Shown piece by piece: positions 36,706 to 45,926 of a DNA stretch of 55,233 bases. Positions within the stretch are counted from its first letter, which is position 1. Each line of letters starts with the position of its first letter. A model generated the notes under the pieces. The model made no database searches. It was not told the DNA's origin and was given only the letters and a program-made list of their open reading frames with translations. Both the position numbers and the translations under genes were made by a program. Origin of the DNA: Anaerolineae bacterium. GTDB lineage: Bacteria; Chloroflexota; Anaerolineae; Anaerolineales; Anaerolineaceae. The stretch spans positions 1 to 55,233 of the forward strand of contig DUED01000065.1 in the NCBI GenBank assembly GCA_011176685.1, in the 5' to 3' direction.

Positions 36706-37800
36706 TTAACCCACCTCGCGTTTGATCTTCTTCCGACGAATTGACCTTGCGAAATTAAGAATACGCGGTAAAAGACGATGATAAGCAACGTATAAGAAAG
36801 GAGATTCAGCATAATCCCAAGCCCCTATAGTTCTAATAACTGTTCCACCTAGACCAACTTTGAAGCGGTAAACACCCCACATACTGTCGTCTTCCTTGAA
36901 TTCATCTGGTGCACCCCATAAATCATAAACCTCACATCCAAGCGACCTAGCCAGTTTTATCGCCTCCCATTGTAGTAAATAATTTGGCATTTTCTGTCGG
37001 TGCTTCACAGTAGACATACCGTATAGATACCAAGCTTTTCTAGCAAAATGGAAGAGAAACAATCCTGCGACAGGTTCATTATCTACCTCAGCAATTAATA
37101 CCTTTGCCATATTTTTCCCTACAAATTTATTCCAGACCCATAAATAATATTCTTCCGGCCTAATAATGAAATTGTCTCTTACAGCAGTCTCTGCATACAT
37201 TCTGTAAAGTAAAGGCAAATCCCTTTTATTTGCTAATCTTACTTTTACACCCTTTCTCTCTGCAAGCCGAATATTGTAGCGAGTTTTCTGCTTCATCTTC
37301 ATCAGTAATTCATCCTCAAGTACGTGGAGCCTGATCCAGAACGTATTTTGGAACTGGATCTGCTCTGGGGAGAACTGCCATCCACCTTCTTTGATTTGCT
37401 CCCTCACCCTTAGGCCTACTTCATTTTCCATAGCACTTTCTTGGCCTGGAATTCCAGAACCAATAATTAATTCAGGATCCATTTTCAAAGAAATTGCTTT
37501 TTTTTCATGAGCATATGAACGAAGATCATCCATAACTCGTTTTCGAAGATTTTCATTTTCCCAATCAAGCAAAGGGCCGCGAGGGATATAACAAACACGC
37601 AAACATGGACCTGGATTTGTTATTCTGAAATTGCGTTGCAAGATCATAGCCGCGGCGTTAATTTTCCCTTCTTTATCCCTCCACAAACGAAAATCAGGTT
37701 CCCATCCATATTTCGATTTAATTTCAGCCCATTCCCAAGTCTGCAAAATGTGCACACCAGGGAGTTCTTTTATTATCCCGTTCCAAGTTTTTGAATCCAA
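36706..37800 (-). CDS. FemAB/FemX-family peptidoglycan aminoacyltransferase, copy 2
   Basis: The 364-residue protein has two GNAT-like domains. Marks of the family are LQTWEWAEIKSKYGW, YIPRGPLLD, the central MKQKTRYNIRLAERKGVKVR, LLQWEAIKLARSLGCEVYDLWG and GVYRFKVGLGG. Such enzymes use aminoacyl-tRNA to add amino acids to the lipid II or peptidoglycan peptide. It is a paralogue of the gene at 37900-38895 and sits 99 bases downstream of it. The amino acid transferred and its position in the bridge cannot be read from sequence. Confidence 0.85.
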   Translation of the reverse strand: MDSKTWNGIIKELPGVHILQTWEWAEIKSKYGWEPDFRLWRDKEGKINAAAMILQRNFRITNPGPCLRVCYIPRGPLLDWENENLRKRVMDDLRSYAHEKKAISLKMDPELIIGSGIPGQESAMENEVGLRVREQIKEGGWQFSPEQIQFQNTFWIRLHVLEDELLMKMKQKTRYNIRLAERKGVKVRLANKRDLPLLYRMYAETAVRDNFIIRPEEYYLWVWNKFVGKNMAKVLIAEVDNEPVAGLFLFHFARKAWYLYGMSTVKHRQKMPNYLLQWEAIKLARSLGCEVYDLWGAPDEFKEDDSMWGVYRFKVGLGGTVIRTIGAWDYAESPFLYVAYHRLLPRILNFARSIRRKKIKREVG

Positions 37801-37899
37801 GGTTATTCCCTACAATTTTGTTAATCTCTCTGGATTTTTACAAGAACATTCTGACAATTCATAAAGCGAATACCACAATCATGTCGAAAAACGGCATTA

Positions 37900-38895
37900 C
37901 TAAAACAGATTTTTTTTACGTACTTTTTCATACAATAAGTACAATTTATATAATCCTGGATGATATATACGATCCCATGCACCGATAGAGCGCTTAATCT
38001 CACCACCAAATCCCCTTTTAAAACGATAAACTCCCCATAGCCCATCGGATCGTTGCATGAAATATTTTTCCAGAACTTCTTCCTTTTCATCTGGAATCCC
38101 CCACAAATCGTATTCGATACATCCTTTTCTTGCAGCCCAACGCATAGCTTCCCATTGTAACAAGTACGTTGGCATCCGATTTCGCTCCAGATTATTAGAA
38201 GCGCCGTAAAAATAATATGCGCGTTTTCCTTGTGCGAGCAATATAAGTGCTGCTAACGGCGCATCACCATATTGTGCAATAAGTAACTCGCAATTACCCT
38301 CTGATTGAAAAAGCTCATAAACGAGTTGGTAATATCTTGAAGTATGAACACCGAACCTATCACGATCAGCTGTTACTTGAACCATTGCATAGAATGAATC
38401 CAGGTCATCACTTGGTCTAACCCTTACACCCTTCTTCTGCGCGAGTCGGATATTATAACGAGTCTTTTGTTTCATCCTCATTAACCAGTCCTCTTCGCTT
38501 CCACTCAAATTAACCACAATTGTATTGCGGGGTTGGATAGTGTGATTACTACGAATGAATCCGTCTAGTCGGTTATTAACATTATCTTCATCAAATTGCC
38601 GCAAATCTGGTTCCACTTTCAAAAAAACTGCATGATGACGCATACATAGGTTGTTCACTTCGCCCCAGATTACCTTCCAATCACACCCCAAAGGCCCTTT
38701 TGGTATGTAGCCAATTGATAAACCTAGAGGTAAACGTTTGAAAAGCACTAAGGTGCCAGTGTTTCCAACTATGACACGCTCTACATCCCACCCAAAGGTT
38801 CTTTTCAATTCTCCCCACGTGTCACTTTGAAGTACATGCGCTTCCGGATGTCCAGCGATAAACGAATTCCACTCTGATTGTTGGACAATATTCAT
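37900..38895 (-). CDS. FemAB/FemX-family peptidoglycan aminoacyltransferase, copy 1
   Basis: The 331-residue protein has the same order of motifs as its neighbour: LQSDTWGELKRTFGW, YIPKGPLG, MKQKTRYNIRLAQKKGVRVR, LLQWEAMRWAARKGCIEYDLWG and GVYRFKRGFGG. The start overlaps the stop of the upstream dehydratase gene by four bases (ATGA), tying it to the polysaccharide operon. Two adjacent paralogues suggest a two-step interpeptide bridge, as FemA and FemB make in staphylococci, but that is inference. Confidence 0.85.
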   Translation of the reverse strand: MNIVQQSEWNSFIAGHPEAHVLQSDTWGELKRTFGWDVERVIVGNTGTLVLFKRLPLGLSIGYIPKGPLGCDWKVIWGEVNNLCMRHHAVFLKVEPDLRQFDEDNVNNRLDGFIRSNHTIQPRNTIVVNLSGSEEDWLMRMKQKTRYNIRLAQKKGVRVRPSDDLDSFYAMVQVTADRDRFGVHTSRYYQLVYELFQSEGNCELLIAQYGDAPLAALILLAQGKRAYYFYGASNNLERNRMPTYLLQWEAMRWAARKGCIEYDLWGIPDEKEEVLEKYFMQRSDGLWGVYRFKRGFGGEIKRSIGAWDRIYHPGLYKLYLLYEKVRKKNLF

Positions 38896-40790
38896 AAATC
38901 AATTGCTGAGATTTCAGTTTTTGGAGAACTTCGAACTGATGAATCTGGTATTGCTTTATCTAAACACATCAATATTTCTTTTACTTTTCCTTCTCTTGCA
39001 AATTCTATTAAATTTGCAACGGTATCTTTTAATTTCTCTCCTGAAAGCTTGACCTGCCCTCCTTCACAAAAAACATCCGGGTGTGAAGTCTTCTTTAACT
39101 GCCGACCGTCATTCCATAAGTCCTCACTCAGTTTTTCCCCTTCACGCATACCAGTAAAAACTATCTCAATATCCTTACCAGGCTCTAATCCTGAAAGACG
39201 TATTAGGTCTTCTGCCAAATCAACAACTCGCACTTGTTCTCCCATGTTCAATATGAAAGTTTCCCCACCCTTTCCCATACTGGCAGATTGCAAGACAAGA
39301 TAGACTGCTTCTGGAATAGTCATAAAATAACGTTTCATATCCGGATGGGTAACTGTTATTGGTCCTCCATGGGCAATCTGACGTTTAAAACGTGGCACAA
39401 CACTACCTCTACTTCCCAAGACATTCCCAAAACGCACAACCGAAAAGGGTTTTTTCGTTCTCTTAGCAGCATTAAGCACAAGTATCTCTGCAATGCATTT
39501 AGTCGCACCCATCACACTCGCGGGTCTGATGGCTTTATCCGTGGAAATGAGTACAAATCTGCCTACTTTGTATTTCAAACTTACTTCCAGAACATTCTGA
39601 GTACCCCAAATGTTGTTCAAAACACACTCTTCAACATTATTTTCCATTAAAGGAACATGTTTATGGGCAGCGGTGTGAAAAACAACATCTGGATGAATCC
39701 GCTCGAACTCTTTTAATATACGGTCCTTGTTGCGAACATCTGCAATCACGGGTTTTATATGTAATTCAGGGAACCTCTCTTTCAGATCCAGATATACATC
39801 AAAAATGGCATTCTCACCATGACCTAATAGAATTAATTCTACGGGGTTCCAATGAGCGATTTGCCTACATAATTCACTTCCGATAGATCCACCCGCTCCA
39901 GTTACAAGCACCTTCATCCCTTCCAAGATAGATCCAACAAGTTCATCATTAATCTTTGCAGGTTGGCGACGTAACAAGTCAGATATATCCACTTCCCGCA
40001 AACGAGAGACGTTTACCATACCACCTAATAATTCATACAAACCCGGTATCGTTCTGAAAGAAATATGGTGTTTGCGACATAATTCTGAAACTCGCCGCAC
40101 TATTCCTCCTGTAGCACTAGGGAGAGCAATAATCACCTCATCTACACGTCTGAATGGAATAATTCTGGGCAGTTCTTGAATAGTTCCGATCACTGGGATA
40201 CCGTGAATTATCTGTTTCTGTTTCTGTTTATCATCATCTAAAAAACCTATGGGTTCTAAATTCAATTGAGGATTTCTTTGCAGTTCCTTAACGACCATTG
40301 CGCCCGCATCACCCGCACCTATTATTAATGCCTTTTTAGTGAGTCTGGATATGCGCGGAAGAATTGATAAACCCCTCCCCTCAGAAAGAATGCGAAAAGC
40401 AAATCGCTGCCCTCCGACCATAATAAGTGAAAAAATCCAATCAATAACCAGCACAGATCGTGGAAACGCATAAAAAATGCGGTTACCAAAAAGTAAAAGC
40501 ATAACTGCAGAAAGCACAATTGATGCTAAAGTTACTGCCAAGGCGATGATTTTTAATTCCTGAATGCTGGCATATGCCCACATGCGCCTATAAAGTCCGA
40601 ACGCATAATACACAAGCGGTTTAACCAGTAACGCAAGACCTAACATCCACAACATGGATGGATAGTAATTAATGAAAACTTCAATCAACTCTAATCGGAG
40701 GACATACGAAATCAGTATGGAGACAGGGATTATGGCTAAGTCTGCAATGAGTATGTGGCGATTGCGGATATTTTTTAATGAGAATTTCAT
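38892..40790 (-). CDS. membrane-bound nucleoside-sugar 4,6-dehydratase (CapD/WbpM-like)
   Basis: The protein of about 632 residues has four N-terminal membrane spans. A first Rossmann domain (GAGDAGAMVVKEL) and then the catalytic SDR domain follow. The SDR domain has VTGAGGSIGSELCRQI, the ISTDKA serine/threonine site and MGATKCIAE, where Met replaces the usual SDR Tyr as in WbpM/CapD. It dehydrates UDP-GlcNAc-type sugars for surface glycans. An in-frame start at 40823 lies inside the upstream gene; the ATG at 40790, just after that gene's stop, is preferred. Confidence 0.9.
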   Translation of the reverse strand: MKFSLKNIRNRHILIADLAIIPVSILISYVLRLELIEVFINYYPSMLWMLGLALLVKPLVYYAFGLYRRMWAYASIQELKIIALAVTLASIVLSAVMLLLFGNRIFYAFPRSVLVIDWIFSLIMVGGQRFAFRILSEGRGLSILPRISRLTKKALIIGAGDAGAMVVKELQRNPQLNLEPIGFLDDDKQKQKQIIHGIPVIGTIQELPRIIPFRRVDEVIIALPSATGGIVRRVSELCRKHHISFRTIPGLYELLGGMVNVSRLREVDISDLLRRQPAKINDELVGSILEGMKVLVTGAGGSIGSELCRQIAHWNPVELILLGHGENAIFDVYLDLKERFPELHIKPVIADVRNKDRILKEFERIHPDVVFHTAAHKHVPLMENNVEECVLNNIWGTQNVLEVSLKYKVGRFVLISTDKAIRPASVMGATKCIAEILVLNAAKRTKKPFSVVRFGNVLGSRGSVVPRFKRQIAHGGPITVTHPDMKRYFMTIPEAVYLVLQSASMGKGGETFILNMGEQVRVVDLAEDLIRLSGLEPGKDIEIVFTGMREGEKLSEDLWNDGRQLKKTSHPDVFCEGGQVKLSGEKLKDTVANLIEFAREGKVKEILMCLDKAIPDSSVRSSPKTEISAIDL

Positions 40791-40791
40791 T

Positions 40792-42219
40792 CTATAAGCC
40801 CCTAAATCCGAATACTGCCCCAAGGGTCCTGATAAGTATGAGAATATCTAATAATAAATTGCGATGTTTGATGTAATACAAATCAAATTCTAGCTTTATC
40901 GCAGATTCCTTGACATTAGTAGCATAACGGTAATTTATCTGCGCCCAACCCGTTACACCCGGTTTAATCAATAACCGTGCACGATAGAATGGTATCTTTT
41001 TCTGCAGTTGATTGATTAATTCTGGGCGTTCAGCTCGTGGGCCGACCAATGATAATTCTCCGCGCAGGACATTGATTAATTGAGGCAACTCATCCAAGTG
41101 ACTTCTGCGCATAAAACGCCCAACCCTCGTGACCCTTTCATCATTCTCGACTGCAAACCTGGCTTTTCCATCTTTTTCCGCATCCCGAATCATCGTGCGG
41201 AATTTTAATAACTCAAAGCAACGACCACTTTTCCCTAGCCGCTTCTGCCTGAATATGATTGGAAATCCACCATTCATAAAGACTACCAAAGAAATCAATG
41301 GGAAAAAAAGTAAGAGGATGATCAATCCTACTAATGCAATTACAATATCGAGTAGTCTTTTAATTGCTTCATAAGAACTACTAGAATACGCTTGGTCTAC
41401 AAAGGATCTAATTATCCATTCATCCTCCAACAAAAAAATCGGTACTCGCCCTAACAGATCTTCATGCACATTTGGCATGGTAGTTACTTCAACACCATTT
41501 TCTACCGCAGCCAGAATGGCTTTATACATTGCGGGTTTTATCTCACCAGATATCGAGAATATCAGATCTGAAATATGTTCCTTGTTAATTATTTTTAATA
41601 AATTCCTACCACCTCCAATTACCGGTAAGCCAGCTACTTTTTTACCGATCTTTGTTCGATCGTCATCAATAAACCCCACCAAAATGTAAGGAAGAACCCA
41701 CTTGCCCTTCTGCATTATCCCAGCTAAAGTAGAGCCGGAACGCCCTGCACCAATAATCAATACACGACGCATAAATAACTTAGCAGTGAAAACTCTAATA
41801 TACAGCAGCCGCCAAAGAAGAGTAAGAACTGTTGCCGCTGCAATAAAACCTGCCACACCTCTTCTTGGCAAGGTGTGCGGTTCAGATAGGAAAAATATAA
41901 ACGCATACAATATTGACATTACTGCTGCGGAAATTGCAGTTACTTGAAATGTATCCTGTACCCGACCCGCTCTCCGTACATCATATAGCTCAACTAATAA
42001 AATCAACCAGATTATCGGTAATAGGTAATACCAATCCGGCGGCCGTTCACGTAAAAATTGCCAAGAGAAGTCCATCCACTGGTCTTTTTGTGCCCAGAAA
42101 TATAATGCGACAAATAGAGCAACAACAGTAGCCAATGAATCCCCCAGTACTAAAATAAACTGGCGCTCTTTTGATGTAAGTCGCCAAAACGGTCTCTTGG
42201 TGTTATTTACTTCCGCCAT
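40792..42219 (-). CDS. initiating polyprenyl sugar-phosphate transferase (WbaP/WcaJ type)
   Basis: The 475-residue protein has about four N-terminal membrane spans, a central CoA-binding-like Rossmann domain (IIGAGRSGSTLAG, with VGFIDDD) and a further membrane helix. The C-terminal bacterial sugar-transferase domain has KRLLDI, QKRLGKSGRCFELLKFRTM, RVTRVGRFMRRSHLDELPQ, GELSLVGPRAERPE and KPGVTGWAQINYRY. It moves a hexose-1-phosphate from a nucleotide sugar onto undecaprenyl phosphate, the first step of exopolysaccharide assembly. It is followed two bases later by the dehydratase gene. Confidence 0.93.
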   Translation of the reverse strand: MAEVNNTKRPFWRLTSKERQFILVLGDSLATVVALFVALYFWAQKDQWMDFSWQFLRERPPDWYYLLPIIWLILLVELYDVRRAGRVQDTFQVTAISAAVMSILYAFIFFLSEPHTLPRRGVAGFIAAATVLTLLWRLLYIRVFTAKLFMRRVLIIGAGRSGSTLAGIMQKGKWVLPYILVGFIDDDRTKIGKKVAGLPVIGGGRNLLKIINKEHISDLIFSISGEIKPAMYKAILAAVENGVEVTTMPNVHEDLLGRVPIFLLEDEWIIRSFVDQAYSSSSYEAIKRLLDIVIALVGLIILLLFFPLISLVVFMNGGFPIIFRQKRLGKSGRCFELLKFRTMIRDAEKDGKARFAVENDERVTRVGRFMRRSHLDELPQLINVLRGELSLVGPRAERPELINQLQKKIPFYRARLLIKPGVTGWAQINYRYATNVKESAIKLEFDLYYIKHRNLLLDILILIRTLGAVFGFRGL

Positions 42220-42228
42220 AGATAACTA

Positions 42229-43248
42229 TTATTGTACTCGCCCTTTCCAATTAATGACACTAAAAAGAAATCCTGCCCCCCAAGAGAAATGCATAACTGC
42301 CGCTGCGACTGGTATTCCGACTATGAATAAAAGCGCTTTTTCCTTTAATGCAACTGGGACGCTAGCAAAACTCAAAACTACGAAATACAATAAAAGTTCA
42401 AGCCCAAAGATGGTACCTACTGGCTTAATAAAAACAGACAGGAATATCAGCAGTATGTTTCCAAGAACAAATAAAGGAGGACCCACTTGACGCCAACGCA
42501 ATGTATTTGGATAACGTTTTAACATCTGCCATTTCCAATAACCATATCGCCAATACTGGTGGGCTAACTTTTTAAGGTCTGACCTAGCAAAATAAACACA
42601 TCTAATAGCAGGATCAAGCCAGATTCTTCCGCCGCTTTTTCGGATACGCGCATTAAACTCATAATCCTCATTTGCCAAAAGAGTCTCATCGAAATAACCC
42701 ACTTCCTCAAATGTCTCTTTTCTGAAAGCACCAAATGGAACAGTATCGACATATCCTGCTTTTTCTGTAAAACGGTACAACGCATCTCCTACACCAAATG
42801 GATTAGCTGCAGCAGCTGCGATGGATTTCGCAATCCAGCTCTTACCACCAGGTTGAATTTCCCAGACCCCGCCAACATTTTCCCCCTTACCCTCGATAAG
42901 GTGTTTAATACTGCGCTCAACGTAATCCTTTTTAGGGATTGAATGGGCATCCAGACGCACAATAAACTCGCCTTTTGCTACCGCCACGGCTCTATTGATT
43001 GCTGCAGGAATTGTACGTTTAGGATTATCAACAACTTTAATTTGAATATCATGATGTTCATTAATAAATTTCTGAATATTTTCACCCGTCGCATCAGTTG
43101 ACATTGAATCGGATACAACCACTTCCATTCTTGCTAGTGGGTATGTCTGTAAGTAGATAGCTTCCAACAAGAGAACAATAGTATGCTCCTCGTTGTAACA
43201 AGGCACGATGACTGATACAATAGGAAATTCTCTTTTATTTTTTCCCAT
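42229..43248 (-). CDS. glycosyltransferase family 2 (ExoA-like)
   Basis: The 339-residue GT-A enzyme has VSVIVPCYNEEHTI, VSDSMSTDATG and the VRLDAHS segment that stands in for the DxD metal site, then NEDYEFNARIRKSGG. C-terminal hydrophobic spans (about 255-330) follow. Resembles succinoglycan ExoA-type transferases, which extend lipid-linked sugars at the membrane. Its start lies 14 bases inside the histidine kinase gene, and the sugar-phosphate transferase follows after 9 bases, so it is in the middle of the envelope operon. Donor and acceptor are unknown. Confidence 0.9.
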   Translation of the reverse strand: MGKNKREFPIVSVIVPCYNEEHTIVLLLEAIYLQTYPLARMEVVVSDSMSTDATGENIQKFINEHHDIQIKVVDNPKRTIPAAINRAVAVAKGEFIVRLDAHSIPKKDYVERSIKHLIEGKGENVGGVWEIQPGGKSWIAKSIAAAAANPFGVGDALYRFTEKAGYVDTVPFGAFRKETFEEVGYFDETLLANEDYEFNARIRKSGGRIWLDPAIRCVYFARSDLKKLAHQYWRYGYWKWQMLKRYPNTLRWRQVGPPLFVLGNILLIFLSVFIKPVGTIFGLELLLYFVVLSFASVPVALKEKALLFIVGIPVAAAVMHFSWGAGFLFSVINWKGRVQ

Positions 43249-44656
43249 TTATTAACTTTGGACGTTGGAAAGGCATTTTTATCATAAAATTACTTCCTTT
43301 ATTAGGCGAACTTTCCACCCAGATATCTCCCCCTTGTGACGTAACAATCTGCTTAGCAATTGAAAGCCCCAAACCAACCCCACGGCCAACACCACCTTTA
43401 CGGGATTCATCTACCTGGTAAAAACGTTCAAAAATTCGATTCTGGTCTTTTTTTAATATTCCGATACCAGTGTCTTTTACACTTATTATCACATTGCCTT
43501 CTTCCAATATTGTTGATAGTGTGATTTTTCCTCCCCTTCTTGTGAATTTAATAGCATTGCCAATCAAATTAGTGAACACTTGCGCTAGACGGTCACCATC
43601 AGCATAAACAATGACTTCTCCATTGAAATCAGTCTTTAGTTCAACCCCAGCTTTTTTTGCCTGCAGTTCAAATTTATCAATCATGTTATTAAGCAATTCA
43701 TTTAAAGCAATATCAGCTTTTTGAAAATCTGCTGTTCCGGACTCTAAGCGAGCCAATATCAATAGATCATTTACAAGGCGATGAAGTCGCGACGACTCAC
43801 TTAAAATCACATTTCCCGCCTTATTTAACTCATCTTTCTTCTTTACCGTACCGTCAACAATTGCTTGTGCAAATCCATGAATAGATGTTAGGGGTGTTTT
43901 TAATTCATGCGAGACGTTAACTACAAAATCGCGTTGCGACTGTACACTAGCTTGCACGCGGTGACTCATTTCATTAAATGTTTTGGCTAACTGCTGCACT
44001 TCCATAGGCCCTTCAAGTGGTATGGTTTGATATTCACCTTCAGCCAACGCTTCTGCAGATATTACCACGTGCTGCAAAGGTCGAGCGATCCAGCTAGCCA
44101 TGATCCAGCTAATGAAAAATGCGAATACAATCGCAAGTATCCCCACTTGGATGAGAGGACCAATAAATTCGTTTGTAAGTATAGAGCGCAGTGGCAATAA
44201 TGGTCGCGGAACGGCTGTTAATATATAATAATCTCTGTTTACTGGAGTAACAATATAGAACCATTCCATTCCTTTATCATCCCTGTATGTTGAAACTTCA
44301 TTATCGGTACGATCACTCAATTGTTTGGGATCAGAAATGTGGGGAAATTGCAGCCCTTCGTCCCCCACAGTCGCTAGCACCATTTCACCATTGATATTTA
44401 ACAGAGCTGTTCGTACAGCACCATTTTGTGTTTCCTGTATGAATATTGATGTGGCTTGATCCCAACTGTCATCAATTACGAGTTGCAGGCGGCGCGATAA
44501 CAAAATTGCCATAATTTTCAACTGAAAATATGTTGTCCGATAAAGTAAGGGGCTTCGACGTAATGCAAAATAAATACCGAAAATAACGCCACATAAAACA
44601 ATAACAATTAATAATGCATAGGTAAACCAAAGACGTGAGCTTAGCGTATAAAACAT
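43235..44656 (-). CDS. sensor histidine kinase (two spans, HAMP)
   Basis: The protein of about 473 residues has two membrane spans (about 12-33 and 168-192) around an extracellular sensor region of about 135 residues. A HAMP domain, HisKA with the phospho-acceptor His at about 250 (NVSHELKTPLTS) and an HATPase domain (N box FTNLIGNAIKF, DTGIGI, GVGLGLSIAKQIV) follow. The ATG at 44656 overlaps the regulator's stop as TGATG; the longer frame would start at a GTG one codon earlier. Cognate to the OmpR-type gene upstream. The signal is unknown, but the operon suggests envelope state. Confidence 0.93.
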   Translation of the reverse strand: MFYTLSSRLWFTYALLIVIVLCGVIFGIYFALRRSPLLYRTTYFQLKIMAILLSRRLQLVIDDSWDQATSIFIQETQNGAVRTALLNINGEMVLATVGDEGLQFPHISDPKQLSDRTDNEVSTYRDDKGMEWFYIVTPVNRDYYILTAVPRPLLPLRSILTNEFIGPLIQVGILAIVFAFFISWIMASWIARPLQHVVISAEALAEGEYQTIPLEGPMEVQQLAKTFNEMSHRVQASVQSQRDFVVNVSHELKTPLTSIHGFAQAIVDGTVKKKDELNKAGNVILSESSRLHRLVNDLLILARLESGTADFQKADIALNELLNNMIDKFELQAKKAGVELKTDFNGEVIVYADGDRLAQVFTNLIGNAIKFTRRGGKITLSTILEEGNVIISVKDTGIGILKKDQNRIFERFYQVDESRKGGVGRGVGLGLSIAKQIVTSQGGDIWVESSPNKGSNFMIKMPFQRPKLINGKK

Positions 44657-45348
44657 CACACCACCAGTTTGTAACCAATACCTGTTACGGTCTTTATTGC
44701 AACCTGACTCTTGGCTAGCTTTCTACGCAGTTGAGCTATATGCACATCCACTGTACGCGTCTGACCAAAAAAATCAAAACCCCAAGCAATACTCAATAAC
44801 TTTTCACGGCTAAACACCCAACCCGGATGCTCAGATAATACTCGCAGAACTTCAAATTCCTGTGTACGCAGTTCTATGAGTTCTTCTTCACAGCGAACTT
44901 CACGGCGCGCCTGGTCTATGGCTAAATCACCAACTCTAATAACCGCTCCTGACTGTTTATCCTTATAATCATTACGCCGCAGGACTGCTTTGACTCTGGC
45001 TACCAGCTCTCTGGGATTAAATGGCTTGGTCATATAGTCATCTGCGCCCAATTCAAGTCCGAGAATCTTGTCAATATCTTCATCCCGGGCAGTTAACATA
45101 ATGATTGGCACCTGATTATCTTCTGAGCGTAATTTTTTGCAGACTTCAAATCCATTCAATTCCGGCAACATTACATCCAGCACTACTAAAGCAGGCGATT
45201 CTTCCGAAATAGCTTTCAATGCCAATTTCCCATCCCCAACCCCCATAACCTGGAATCCTTCTCTCTCAAGATACATTTTAGACAGATCAACAATACTTGC
45301 TTCGTCATCTACAACGAGTATGAGATCTATCGCCATTTCATTTCTCAC
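44656..45348 (-). CDS. OmpR/PhoB-family response regulator
   Basis: The 230-residue regulator has a receiver domain with Asp14/Asp15, the phosphorylated Asp58 (LVVLDVMLPE), a Thr in MLTAR and Lys in TKPFNPREL. A C-terminal winged-helix DNA-binding domain has LRTQEFEVLRVLSEHPGWVFSRE and VDVHIAQLRRKL. It starts with a GTG overlapping the ridA stop by four bases, or with the ATG four codons later. Its targets are not visible, but its own operon is a natural candidate. Confidence 0.94.
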   Translation of the reverse strand: MRNEMAIDLILVVDDEASIVDLSKMYLEREGFQVMGVGDGKLALKAISEESPALVVLDVMLPELNGFEVCKKLRSEDNQVPIIMLTARDEDIDKILGLELGADDYMTKPFNPRELVARVKAVLRRNDYKDKQSGAVIRVGDLAIDQARREVRCEEELIELRTQEFEVLRVLSEHPGWVFSREKLLSIAWGFDFFGQTRTVDVHIAQLRRKLAKSQVAIKTVTGIGYKLVV

Positions 45349-45758
45349 TTGCCGCAGTCTTCATTCGAGAGAACTGCGATCACTTCAATCTCAACCAGAC
45401 CACCTTTAGGTAAAGCAGCCACTTGAACTGCTGACCGTGCGGGTGGATCCTCTTTAAAGAATTCTGCATAAACTTCATTCATAGAGGAAAAATCATTTAT
45501 GTCCTCAAGAAATACAGTTACTTTTACAACCTGCGAGAGATCCAAATCAGCTGTAGCAAGAACTGCTTGTAGATTTTTTAGGGCTTGCCTTGTTTGTCCC
45601 TGAATTCCCCCTTCAACAAATTTGCCTGTAGATGGATTGATTCCAAGCTGTCCTGCTGAAAAGAAAAAATGGCTGGTCTTCACACCAAGTGAATATGGCC
45701 CTATGGCTGCTGGAGCATTTTCAGCAACTTTGATCACTTTCTTTTTATATTTACACAT
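45345..45758 (-). CDS. ridA: RidA-family enamine/imine deaminase
   Basis: The 137-residue protein of the YjgF/YER057c/UK114 family has APAAIGPYSLGV, the FSAGQLG strand, the signature arginine in DPPARSAVQVAALPKGG and the closing VEIEVIAVL. RidA hydrolyses reactive 2-aminoacrylate and related imines formed by PLP enzymes. It heads the minus-strand run, and the response regulator begins inside its stop codon. A GAAGGA ribosome-binding site lies about 8 bases before the ATG. Why it is coupled to a two-component system is unclear. Confidence 0.93.
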   Translation of the reverse strand: MCKYKKKVIKVAENAPAAIGPYSLGVKTSHFFFSAGQLGINPSTGKFVEGGIQGQTRQALKNLQAVLATADLDLSQVVKVTVFLEDINDFSSMNEVYAEFFKEDPPARSAVQVAALPKGGLVEIEVIAVLSNEDCGK

Positions 45759-45926
45759 GCGCGGTAATCCTTCTTTGATATTAAATCAATTTTAATCACA
45801 TGAATTATAGGTTAAATAGCAAGATATTAGGCAAATTTTTATTATTGGTATAATTCTTAGGGATAAGTCACATTATCCCATTATTAACTCAATCGAATAG
45901 TAATTATAGAAGGATTATAATCGCAG

